A stretch of 64,000 nucleotides of DNA from Chromobacterium violaceum ATCC 12472. GTDB taxonomy: Bacteria > Pseudomonadota > Gammaproteobacteria > Burkholderiales > Chromobacteriaceae. This document shows, one piece after another, positions 56,195 through 64,000 of this stretch (its first letter is position 1; each line of letters begins with the position of its first letter). The DNA lies in the NCBI RefSeq assembly GCF_000007705.1, contig NC_005085.1, forward strand, positions 4,349,752 to 4,413,751. Direction: 5' to 3'. The notes beneath the pieces were generated by a model. It saw only the letters and a program-made list of their open reading frames with translations, did not search any database and was not told the DNA's origin. A program made the position numbers and the translations under genes.

Positions 56195-57892
56195 TCAATG
56201 CAGCCGGTCACCCAGGCCGGAATCGCGGCGCGGCGCCAGCTCCGCCCCGCGCAGCCATGCTTCGGCGTCGCCCACCGCGGCGAAACGCAGCTTGGCGCGG
56301 GTGATGGCGGTATACAACAGCGCGCGGTTCAGCAGCGCGCCGGCCTGCTGCGGCAATTGCAGCCACACTTCGTCGTACTCCGAGCCCTGGCTCTTGTGAA
56401 CCGTCATCGCGAACACCGTCTCGTGCGCCGGCAGCCGTCCGGGCGCGAACTCCCGCCAGCCCCCGTCGGCGGACGGAAACAACACCCTCAGGCCTGACGG
56501 CCGCTGCAAGGCGAAGCCGATGTCGCCGTTGAACAGGCCCAGCCCGTAATCGTTCTCGCCTATCATCACCGGCCGGCCCGGATACCAATCACGTCCAGGC
56601 TGCTTGACGCCGGCGGCCTCCAGCTCCCGCTCGATGCGGCGGTTGCAGTCAGCCACCTGGCGCCGCTCGGCGGCCAGCAGCATGAAGGCGGAAAACGCGC
56701 GCTGCGCCTCGTCCGCGCCCGCGCCGGCCGCCACCGCGTCCAGGTAGCCGCGCCGGCGCGCGAGCAGCTCGGCGTCGTCGGCGGCGTCCTGGCGCCAAAC
56801 GTCGGGCCAGCCGGCGTCGTCCAGCACATGCAGCGAACCCTGCCCTTCGCCGGCGTTGACCCGACGCGCCAGCTCGCCGATGCCGGAGTCGGCGCCGAAG
56901 CGGTGGCTGCGCGTCAATAACGCCACGCAGTCGGTCAGCGCGCCGCCGGGCGCGGCATCGCCTTGCAAGACGGCGCCGGCCACCCGCTGCAGCCACTGCG
57001 AGGTCTCGTCGCGATAGGCGATGCGGCCGCACAGCTCGCCGAGCACGGCGCCCGCCTCCACCGAAGACAGCTGGTCGCGGTCGCCCAGCAGGATCAAGCG
57101 GGCCTGCGACGGCAGCGCCGCCACCGTGCGCGCCATCAGCGACAGGTCGATCATCGACGCCTCGTCGACCACCAGCACATCCAGCGGCAGCGGATTGCTT
57201 GCGTGATGGCGCGGGGCCTCGACGCCGGGACGCAGGCCCAGCAGCCGGTGCAGCGTCTCCGCCTGCGCCGGCAACTGGCGGCGCACCGCGTCGTCCGCGT
57301 CCAATCGGTCGCGCGCCGCGCGCACCGACTCGGACAGCCGCGCCGCCGCCTTGCCCGTCGGCGCGGCCATCGCCATCACCAGCGGACGCGGCGACATCGC
57401 CGCCAGCAGCGCCAGCAGCCGCACCACCGTGGTGGTCTTGCCGGTGCCGGGTCCGCCGGAGATCACCATCAGCCGCTGGCGCGCGGCCAGCGCGGCCGCC
57501 AGCTTCTGCCGGTCCGGCTCGCCGTCGCCCGCGCCGGGAAACAGGCGATTCAGCCAATCGGCCAGCCTGGCCTCGTCCTGCGGCGGCAGCGGCTGGGCCA
57601 ATCGCTCCAGCCCCTGGACCAGCCGGTCTTCGTCGTGCCAATGGCGGGCGAAGTACAGCCGCCCGGCCTCGTCCAGGATCAGCGGCGCGTACTCGCCCGG
57701 CCGGCCGACCAGCGGACTGCCGCGCAGCGCCGCCGCTTCGCCCCGGTGCGCCAGCGGCAGACAGACATGGCCGGCCAGGTTGGCGTTGCTCAATTCGCCG
57801 ATCAGCGCCAGCACCCTGTCGTCGACGTCGGGCGCCAGGCGTTGGAACAGCCGGGCCAGTTGGCCGGGCAACAGCGGGGTATCGGTTCTCAT
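56195..57892 (-). CDS. recD: Exodeoxyribonuclease V alpha subunit
   Basis: 565 residues with Walker A VISGGPGTGKTTTVVRLL, LVVDEASMIDLSLM, LLGDRDQLSSVEAG and the C-terminal FAMTVHKSQGSEYDEVWL and YTAITRAK. It is the 5'-3' helicase of RecBCD. It lies 31 bases after the stop of the frameshifted binding-protein gene rather than directly after recB. All the genes from recC to here run the same way. Confidence 0.95.
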   Translation of the reverse strand: MRTDTPLLPGQLARLFQRLAPDVDDRVLALIGELSNANLAGHVCLPLAHRGEAAALRGSPLVGRPGEYAPLILDEAGRLYFARHWHDEDRLVQGLERLAQPLPPQDEARLADWLNRLFPGAGDGEPDRQKLAAALAARQRLMVISGGPGTGKTTTVVRLLALLAAMSPRPLVMAMAAPTGKAAARLSESVRAARDRLDADDAVRRQLPAQAETLHRLLGLRPGVEAPRHHASNPLPLDVLVVDEASMIDLSLMARTVAALPSQARLILLGDRDQLSSVEAGAVLGELCGRIAYRDETSQWLQRVAGAVLQGDAAPGGALTDCVALLTRSHRFGADSGIGELARRVNAGEGQGSLHVLDDAGWPDVWRQDAADDAELLARRRGYLDAVAAGAGADEAQRAFSAFMLLAAERRQVADCNRRIERELEAAGVKQPGRDWYPGRPVMIGENDYGLGLFNGDIGFALQRPSGLRVLFPSADGGWREFAPGRLPAHETVFAMTVHKSQGSEYDEVWLQLPQQAGALLNRALLYTAITRAKLRFAAVGDAEAWLRGAELAPRRDSGLGDRLH

Positions 57893-57923
57893 CGATGGGA
57901 CTTCCGGAAAAACGGCGGCGCGC

Positions 57924-58645
57924 TCAGCGGCGGGCGAACAGCGGCCGCAAGCGGCCCTGCTCGTTCAGTTGCTGGATCGCCTGGTTCAGCCTGGGCAACA
58001 GCTCGCGGTATTGCGGGTGCAGCCGCAGCGACACCGGCAGGCTGCCCACCGATTCGCCCGGCAGACAGCGCCGCCCTCGTCGCGCCGGCTCCAGTACTGC
58101 GCGCGGCGGCGCTCCAGCACCACGGCCTGGACGCGTCCCTGGCGCAGCTTGTCCAGCATCTCGTCCTCGTTGGCAGAGCCGTCGCGCAGCAGCTTGCGGC
58201 TGCCGAACGCGGCTTCCAGCGACGGGTAGCGCTGGCCCAGCAGCGTGCCGATGGTGCCGCCCTTGAGCGAAGACAGCGGCGCGGGCCGCTTGCCCTTGCC
58301 CGGCGGCAGGCACAGCACGAATTCCTCGTCGGCGACAGGCTGGGTGTAAAAGCCCGCCACCGGCGACAGCGCGCGCCAGGAGGGGTGGACGCCGACCTCG
58401 ACGTCCAGCTTGCCGACCTGGAACAGCTGCTCCAGACGCTGCGAGGGGTAGTAGTCGAGCTGGAAGCGGATGCCGCTTTGCTGGGCGATCAAGGCCAGCG
58501 CGTCGCGATAGGCCAGCGCCAGGCCGCCGTCCACGGTCGTGCGCAGCGATTCGCCGCTGTCGTTGGCCACGCCGGCGCGCAGCGTGGTTTCCGCCAGCGC
58601 CGGCAGGCACAGCAACAGCATCAGCCCCCACCACAGCCTATTCAC
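57924..58645 (-). pseudogene. Periplasmic solute-binding protein (family 3), frameshifted
   Basis: A signal peptide (from GTG 58645, NRLWWGLMLLLCLPALA) and a family 3 binding-protein body (ETTLRAGVANDSGE, LTGT-type ALAYRDALALIAQQSGIRF, GGTIGTLLGQRYPS) run in one frame to about YWSRRDEGG; the natural ending CLPGESVGSLPVSLRLHPQY...LFARR continues in the next frame. One missing base at about 58062-58082 (near GGCGGCGCTGTCTGCC) explains this. Its GTG overlaps the pap stop. A sequencing error is the alternative to a real mutation. Product before the break would keep about 197 residues and then 23 aberrant ones. Confidence 0.8.
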
Positions 58646-60122
58646 CCAGCCTGGCCTCCAGCGCGTCGCAGATGGTGGACAGTATCTTGATGCGCGCAAA
58701 ATATTTGTTGTTGGCCTCGACCAGCGTCCACGGCACCTTGCTGGTGCTGGTGCGGTCCACCATGTCGCTGACCGCCTGGCGGTAGAGGTCCCATTTGTCG
58801 CGGTTGCGCCAGTCCTCGTCGGTGATCTTGAAGCGCTTGAAACCGGTCTCCTCGCGGCCCTTGAAGCGGGCCAGCTGCTCTTCCTTGCTGATGGCCAGCC
58901 AGAACTTCAGCACGATGGCGCCGTTCTCGGTCAGCTGGTGCTCGAAATCGTTGATCTCGTAATAAGCGCGCATCCAGTCCGCCTCGGGAGCGAAGCCTTC
59001 CACCCGCTCCACCAGCACCCGGCCGTACCAGCTGCGGTCGAAAATGGTGATGCCGCCCTTGCCGGGCAGGTGCCGCCAGAAGCGCCACAGCCACGGCTTG
59101 GACTTTTCCTCCTGCGTCGGCGCCGCCACCGGCACCACCCGGTAGCGGCGGGCGTCCAGCGCCTGGGTGATGCGGCGTATGCTGCCGCCCTTGCCGGCCG
59201 CATCGTTGCCCTCGAACACCAGCACCAGCGAATGCGCGCCGAAGCGCGGATCGCGGGTCAGCTTGTTCAGCCGCCCCTGCAGCTGGTCCAGCTTTTTCTG
59301 GTAGCTGGCCTTGTCCAGCTTCTGCTCCAGCTCCAGCGTGTCCAGCACCAGCTTGTTGTCTATCGGCGCCAGCAGCGGCGGCGCCTCCACCCGGTCGGTG
59401 GCCAGCACCGGCTGGCCGATGCGGTTGCGTATCGCCTCCAGTATGGTGTTGCCCACGGTCAGGCTGCGGTAGTTGGCGTCCTCGCCGTCGATGACGATCC
59501 ACGGCGCGTGCGCGGTGTTGGTCAGCCTGAGCATGTGCTCGCCGTACTTGCGGATCTTGTCGTAGCGCTCATAGTGCTCCCAGTCGGTCTTGGTCACGCG
59601 CCAACTGGTGGCCGGATCCTGCTCCAGCGTCTTCAGCCGCTGTTTCTGCTTGTCGCGGCTCAGGTGGAACCAGAACTTCAGCACCACCACGCCATCCTGC
59701 GTCAGCATGCGCTCGAAGCGCAGGATGTCGAAAATCTGCCGATCGAAGGCGTCGCGGTCGCTGCGGCTGAACACCCGGTCGAACAGGGTATCGGAATAAT
59801 AGGAGCCGAAGAACATGCCGATGCGTCCGGTGGCCGGCAGCTCGTTCCAATAGCGCCACATCCACGGCCGGGCGCGCGCCTCGTCGTTGGGCTTGTCGAA
59901 GGCGACGGTGTCGATCAGGCGCGGGTCCAGCCACTCGTTGATCAGATTCATCGTTTCGCCGCGGCCGGCGCCGTCGAAACCGTGGATCAGGATCAGCACC
60001 GGGAATTCGGCCGACTCCTTCAGATCGTACTGCACGTCCAGCAGCGCCTCGCGCAGCGCCGGCATCATCTTGCGGAAAGTGTCTTTGTCTATGCTGTGGC
60101 CGATCTCGGCGGATTCAAACAT
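58638..60122 (-). CDS. pap: Polyphosphate:AMP phosphotransferase (two-domain PPK2)
   Basis: 494 residues made of two fused PPK2 domains. The second has a full Walker A GNDAAGKGG and DRSWYGRVLVERVEG; the first has GFDGAGRGE, with Arg in place of the P-loop lysine, as usual for the degenerate half of class II enzymes. It makes ADP from AMP and polyphosphate. It lies between recB and recD, with a gap of about 50 bases behind recB. Confidence 0.93.
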   Translation of the reverse strand: MFESAEIGHSIDKDTFRKMMPALREALLDVQYDLKESAEFPVLILIHGFDGAGRGETMNLINEWLDPRLIDTVAFDKPNDEARARPWMWRYWNELPATGRIGMFFGSYYSDTLFDRVFSRSDRDAFDRQIFDILRFERMLTQDGVVVLKFWFHLSRDKQKQRLKTLEQDPATSWRVTKTDWEHYERYDKIRKYGEHMLRLTNTAHAPWIVIDGEDANYRSLTVGNTILEAIRNRIGQPVLATDRVEAPPLLAPIDNKLVLDTLELEQKLDKASYQKKLDQLQGRLNKLTRDPRFGAHSLVLVFEGNDAAGKGGSIRRITQALDARRYRVVPVAAPTQEEKSKPWLWRFWRHLPGKGGITIFDRSWYGRVLVERVEGFAPEADWMRAYYEINDFEHQLTENGAIVLKFWLAISKEEQLARFKGREETGFKRFKITDEDWRNRDKWDLYRQAVSDMVDRTSTSKVPWTLVEANNKYFARIKILSTICDALEARLGE

Positions 60123-60173
60123 GTTTCACTTCCTTGTCCACTTGCTTAGCTTAGTTGCCATCCCCGGCCGCCA

Positions 60174-63100
60174 TCATTGCGTAGAACTACCAGGGCCTCT
60201 CTTGGTTCCGGATCCCGCCAGCAACGCGTCCAGCGCGTCCAGCAGCGCCGTGGACGGCATATCGGCCCACACGCCGCAGCCGGGCTCGCCCATGCCGCGC
60301 AGGAACAGATAGCGCACGCCGCCGAAACGGCCGTCCCAGTCCGCGCCGCGCGCGGCGAAGTAGCGCCGCAGCGCCACCAGGTAAATCAGGTACTGCAGGT
60401 AATAATGCTCCCGCGCCACCGCGTGGACCAGACTGTCGTCGCGATAATCGTCGCAGGCGTCGCCCAGATGGTTGGACTTGTAGTCGATCAGGTAGACGCG
60501 GCCGCCGGCCTCGCACACCAGGTCGACGAAACCTTTCAGAAAACCCTGCACGCTGGCGAAATCCAGCCCGGCGGCGGCGCGCCGGAACGGTTCGGCCAGG
60601 CCGTGCGCCGGCTTTTGCAGCGCGGCGATCAGCGCCGCCACGTCCAGCTTCTTCACCGGCAGCGTGAACTCCAGTTCGATCAGCCGCTTGTGGTCGGCCA
60701 CGTCGCGCAGCCGCGCGCCGGGGGCGATCTCCGCGTTCAGCGCGCCCAGGATCAGGTCGCAGCCGGCATCCAGCCACTCCTCGCCGAAGCCGTGCCGCGC
60801 CAGCGCGCGTTGCACCGCCGCGCGGATGTCGTCCTCTGCGTCGCCGAAGCCGATGTTCTCGAAAATCTCGTGCAGGCAGACGCCGGCCTTGGCCCCGCGC
60901 GGAAAGCTGAAGCGGTCCCGAACCGGGTCCGCCGCCGGCTCGGCCGGCGCGGGCGCCGCCGCGCGGTCGTAGTCCGGCGCTTCGGCCAGATGGCTGCCGG
61001 CGTCATGGGTCAGCGAGGTGAAGCTGGCGATCTTCCACGGCGCGTACAGCCTGCGCTCGAACGGCAGCGCGGCGTAGGCGCGGCCGGGATCGCGGCCGCC
61101 GGCCAGCGCCTGCCGCCCCTCGGCCTCCAGCCAGCGCGCCGCGCCGCCGCGCTGGTCGAGAAAGGCCCGCAGCTGCGCCGCCACGGTGCCGCCGTCCAGC
61201 TCCAGCGCCTCCAGCGCCGCCAGGTCGCGCGCGCCCGGCGCGTGCAGCAGCCAGGACAGCGCCGCGGTCTTCAGCTCCCGCACCCAGCCCCAGGAGATGT
61301 ACTGCCGGTATTGGGCGCGGGTCAGCGCCACGTACAGCAGGCGCAGCTTCTCGGCCAGCATCTCGCTCCGCGCCGCTTGCCGGATGCCGTCGTCGGCGGC
61401 CGCCTCCGGCGCCAGCCACGGCTCGTCGCCGTCGTGATAGCTCCAGAAGCCGGCGCCGCGCCGCTCCAGCGCGCCGTTCCACAGGAAGGGGCAAAACACC
61501 ACCGGATACTGCAGGCCCTTGGAAGTATGGACGGTGACGATCTTCACCAGCGCGGCGTCGCTCTCCAGCCGCAGCACCGCGTCCTCGCCGCGCGGCGGAT
61601 CGGCGACGCGGGCGGCGAACCAGGCCAGCAGCGGCGCCATGCCCTGGCGGCCTTCGCTCTCCTGCTGGATCAGCTCGGCCAGGTGGCCGAGATTGGTCAG
61701 CCGCCGCTCGCCGTCCGGCAGCGGCAAAAGCCGCTCCGCCGCCCGTTCGCGGGCGAAATAATGCCGCCAGGCGGCCATGAAGCCATGCTCGCGCCAGCGC
61801 TGGTGGTCGTCGGCATTCTTCAACAGCTGGCGCTCCCAGCGCGTTTCGTCTTCCAGTTCGGCCTGGATCCGCGCGGCGTCGAGGCCGGCCAGCTCGGTGG
61901 CCAGCGCGCGCCGCAGCCGGCCCTCGTTGGCCGGTTCGGCCCAGGCGTGCAGCAGGGCCAGCATCTCGCCCGCCTCGCGGCTGGCGAACACGCTCTCCTG
62001 GGTCAGCGCCACGCTGGCCACGCCGCGCGCGCGCAACTCGCTCCGCACCCGGTCGCCCTGGCTGTGGGTGGCCACCAGCACCGCGATGTCGCCGCCGGCC
62101 AGCCGCCGCCGCGACGCGCCCTTGACGATGGCGGCGCGGTCCTCGCCCGCCAGCGTCAGCAAGCGGGCGATCTCGTCGGCGCAGGCTTCCGCCGCCGCCA
62201 GCTCGGCCGCCTCCTTGCTCAATTCTTTTTCGCCGGCCGGTAGCCACTGCGCGTTGAACGGCGCGCGGTCGTCGTCCACCTCCAGCCGGCCGCCGGACGA
62301 GGGACTGGCCGCCACCGGCTGGTAGGCGATGCCGTCCAGCAAAAAGGGCAGCTCGCGGCCGAACAGCGCGTTGACGGTAGCCACCAGCGGCTCGTCGGAG
62401 CGGCGGTTGGTATCCAGCGTGTACTGGCGCTCGGCGTCGTGGCGGGCGGCCAGGTAAGCGAAGATGTCGGCGCCGCGGAAGCTGTAGATCGCCTGCTTGG
62501 GGTCGCCGACCAGGAACACCGGCCGCGCCTCCTCGACGAAGCAGCGGCGGAAAATCCGGTACTGGGTGGGGTCGGTGTCCTGGAATTCGTCGATCAGCGC
62601 CACGGAGAAGCTGTCCGCCACCTGCGCCGCCAGCAGCGGGCCGGTCGCCGGATGGTCCAGCGCCGCGCCCAGATCGGTCAGCAGGTCGTCGAAGCTGCGG
62701 CTGCGCTCCACGCCGCGGCGGCGCGCCAGCTCCTCGTTGGCCCAGGCGATCAGCTCCAGCTTCAGCCCGGCCAGCGAGTTGGCCACCTGGTCCATATAGA
62801 CGTCCCAGGCGGCGAGCCAGGCCTCCATCCGCTCGAACAAGGGATGGGCCGGCGCATCGCAGCCCTTCTTCATGCCCTTGGCCAACGCCTCCGGCCGCAG
62901 CTTGTCCAGCAGCTTGCGGCTGTCGCTGTCCAGCTCGGGCAGCGCGTCGGGCTGCGCCAGCCAGCCGCGCAGATTGTCGGCGGCACGCGCCATCGTATCC
63001 GGCCGGTAGATATTGGCCTTGAAGCCGGGATGGGCGAGGAACAATGCCAGACCTTCCTCAACCTGCTCTGGCGCGGAGGCCAGCAGTCTCCATCGCTCAC

Positions 63101-63764
63101 TCGCCACCCATCTCGCGTTCTCCAGCCGGACCGCGTCCGGCGCGCGCAGCTTAAGATAGGGTTTGGACAGATAGGGACGGATCTCGGCCAGCCAGGCGTC
63201 CGGCGTCTCGCCCCGCTCCACCAGCACCTGGGCCAGCAGCGGCGCGGCGACGATGCGGCGGCGCCAGAAGTCGTCGACGATCTCGGCCAGCCGCGCGGCG
63301 TCGTCCTCGACCAGTTCCGCCTGGAAGGTCTGGCCGCTCTCGAAGGCGGCGTCGGTCAACACCCGCTGGCAGAAGCCGTGGATGGTGTAGATGGCGGCGG
63401 CGTCGAAGCCGTTGACCGCGGCGGTCAACCGCTGGCGGGCGACGTCGCGCGCCGGCCCCTCGGGAAAGCGCGCGGCCAGCGCCCGCAGGAAGTCGTCGCC
63501 GTCGGCCTTGCCGTCCAGCAGCGCCAGCATCTCGGCCAGCCGCCGGCGCAGCCGCTCGCGCAGCTCGGCGGTGGCGGCCTTGGTGTAGGTGACCACCAGT
63601 ATCCGCTCGATGGCCGGCGGCGGCGCGCCGTCGCGCTCTTCCAGCAGCAGCCGGGCGAACAGCGCGGCGATGGTCCAGGTCTTGCCGGTGCCGGCCGAGG
63701 CCTCGATCAGGTTGACGCCTTGCAGCGGGCAGTTCAGCGCGTCCAGCGCCTGCGGCGCGTTCAT
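60174..63764 (-). CDS. recB: Exodeoxyribonuclease V beta subunit
   Basis: 1196 residues from ATG 63764, which overlaps the recC stop as ATGA and has GGGAGGCGAGG upstream. The N-terminal helicase has LIEASAGTGKTWTIAALFARLLLEE (split motif Ia included), ALIDEFQDTDPTQYRIF and GDPKQAIYSFRGAD, and IVTVHTSKGLQYPVVF; the C-terminal nuclease has LHEIFENIGF and the catalytic VYLIDYKSNHLG. It is the 3'-5' helicase and nuclease of RecBCD. Confidence 0.97.
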   Translation of the reverse strand: MNAPQALDALNCPLQGVNLIEASAGTGKTWTIAALFARLLLEERDGAPPPAIERILVVTYTKAATAELRERLRRRLAEMLALLDGKADGDDFLRALAARFPEGPARDVARQRLTAAVNGFDAAAIYTIHGFCQRVLTDAAFESGQTFQAELVEDDAARLAEIVDDFWRRRIVAAPLLAQVLVERGETPDAWLAEIRPYLSKPYLKLRAPDAVRLENARWVASERWRLLASAPEQVEEGLALFLAHPGFKANIYRPDTMARAADNLRGWLAQPDALPELDSDSRKLLDKLRPEALAKGMKKGCDAPAHPLFERMEAWLAAWDVYMDQVANSLAGLKLELIAWANEELARRRGVERSRSFDDLLTDLGAALDHPATGPLLAAQVADSFSVALIDEFQDTDPTQYRIFRRCFVEEARPVFLVGDPKQAIYSFRGADIFAYLAARHDAERQYTLDTNRRSDEPLVATVNALFGRELPFLLDGIAYQPVAASPSSGGRLEVDDDRAPFNAQWLPAGEKELSKEAAELAAAEACADEIARLLTLAGEDRAAIVKGASRRRLAGGDIAVLVATHSQGDRVRSELRARGVASVALTQESVFASREAGEMLALLHAWAEPANEGRLRRALATELAGLDAARIQAELEDETRWERQLLKNADDHQRWREHGFMAAWRHYFARERAAERLLPLPDGERRLTNLGHLAELIQQESEGRQGMAPLLAWFAARVADPPRGEDAVLRLESDAALVKIVTVHTSKGLQYPVVFCPFLWNGALERRGAGFWSYHDGDEPWLAPEAAADDGIRQAARSEMLAEKLRLLYVALTRAQYRQYISWGWVRELKTAALSWLLHAPGARDLAALEALELDGGTVAAQLRAFLDQRGGAARWLEAEGRQALAGGRDPGRAYAALPFERRLYAPWKIASFTSLTHDAGSHLAEAPDYDRAAAPAPAEPAADPVRDRFSFPRGAKAGVCLHEIFENIGFGDAEDDIRAAVQRALARHGFGEEWLDAGCDLILGALNAEIAPGARLRDVADHKRLIELEFTLPVKKLDVAALIAALQKPAHGLAEPFRRAAAGLDFASVQGFLKGFVDLVCEAGGRVYLIDYKSNHLGDACDDYRDDSLVHAVAREHYYLQYLIYLVALRRYFAARGADWDGRFGGVRYLFLRGMGEPGCGVWADMPSTALLDALDALLAGSGTKRGPGSSTQ

Positions 63765-64000
63765 GCCTCGCCTCCCTGCAGGCGTTCGGCCAGCGGCAGC
63801 AGCAGCGTCTCCGCCAGCTGGGCGAACAAAGGGTCTTCCAGCGGCGACTGGTGGCGGAAAGCCAGCGCGATCGCCGGCTCGTCTTTCTGCGCGACGCCGT
63901 CGCCGAGGATGAAATTGGGCTCCCACTTCTGCCAGGCGGCGGCCAGCGCCTTGTCCGGCTTGTCCGGGTTCTTGGCCAACGCCTCGGCATAGGCCCAGCT
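63761..64000 (-). CDS. recC: Exodeoxyribonuclease V gamma subunit, C-terminal end (partial)
   Basis: 80 codons from the window edge to the TGA that overlaps the recB start. SWAYAEALAKNPDKP, WQKWEPNFILGDGVAQKDEPA and LRHQSPL-type AFRHQSPLEDPLFAQLAETLL fit the RecC C-terminus. The rest lies outside the window. Confidence 0.85.
   Translation of the reverse strand, partial: SWAYAEALAKNPDKPDKALAAAWQKWEPNFILGDGVAQKDEPAIALAFRHQSPLEDPLFAQLAETLLLPLAERLQGGEA

Noticed and set aside
60177-62243. Open frame of 688 codons antisense to recB
   Set aside because: Shadow of a GC-rich gene; no recognisable domain or ribosome site.

Overview
The window looks like the chromosome of a GC-rich betaproteobacterium of the Neisseriales, most likely Chromobacterium or a close relative. 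The clues are the ispE / tRNA-Gln / prs / rplY / pth / ychF gene order, a Neisseria-like patA-patB-ape1 peptidoglycan O-acetylation operon, and strong G/C third-position codon use in the housekeeping genes. The species call is an inference from gene content; no rRNA is present.

Positions 1-13391 hold a surface-polysaccharide locus transcribed entirely on the minus strand. It enters with a nonulosonic (legionaminic-type) acid pathway: legB dehydratase, legC aminotransferase, neuC/legG hydrolysing epimerase, a second divergent PLP enzyme, neuB/legI synthase, a CBS-fused sugar nucleotidyltransferase (ptmE/legX-like), a FemAB-like N-acyltransferase and neuA/legF CMP-transferase. It continues with a Wzy-like polymerase, a Wzx flippase, a GT-B-like putative glycosyltransferase, a CatB-type O-acetyltransferase and a second FemAB-like protein cut by the window edge. 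Genes overlap by a few bases almost throughout. The distal part (about 1-6000) is visibly AT-rich and the proximal part intermediate, against a very GC-rich backbone, which suggests acquired DNA. An orphan Wzz chain-length regulator lies 22 kb away at about 35.2-36.2 kb and may serve this locus.

13.6-34.9 kb is metabolic core: gltBD glutamate synthase (gltD carries an 11-G tract), a phospholipase-D-type cardiolipin synthase, an inducible-type Arg/Lys/Orn decarboxylase behind a long leader, a diguanylate cyclase, two LysE-type exporters with a GNAT, ferredoxin-NADP reductase behind a 27-nt perfect palindrome, isoaspartyl peptidase, nitronate monooxygenase, a trans-sulfuration PLP enzyme, an acyl-CoA synthetase and an amino-acid ABC importer without an ATPase gene.

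36.2-54.9 kb is conserved housekeeping: ychF, pth, rplY, prs, tRNA-Gln, ispE, lolB, a TPR lipoprotein, mutM, a PlsC acyltransferase, ape1-patB-patA, apaH, rep, a dihaem cytochrome c, tRNA-Arg and an ABC exporter. 55.2-64.0 kb, again on the minus strand, has recC (end only), recB, a PPK2-type polyphosphate:AMP phosphotransferase, a frameshifted periplasmic binding protein gene, recD and a Nudix hydrolase, so recD is separated from recCB by two unrelated genes.

No CRISPR array, transposase, integrase or phage gene was seen. The most interesting candidates are the non-canonical members of the nonulosonic-acid locus, the G11 tract in gltD, the fpr palindrome and the broken gene inside the recCB-pap-recD string.
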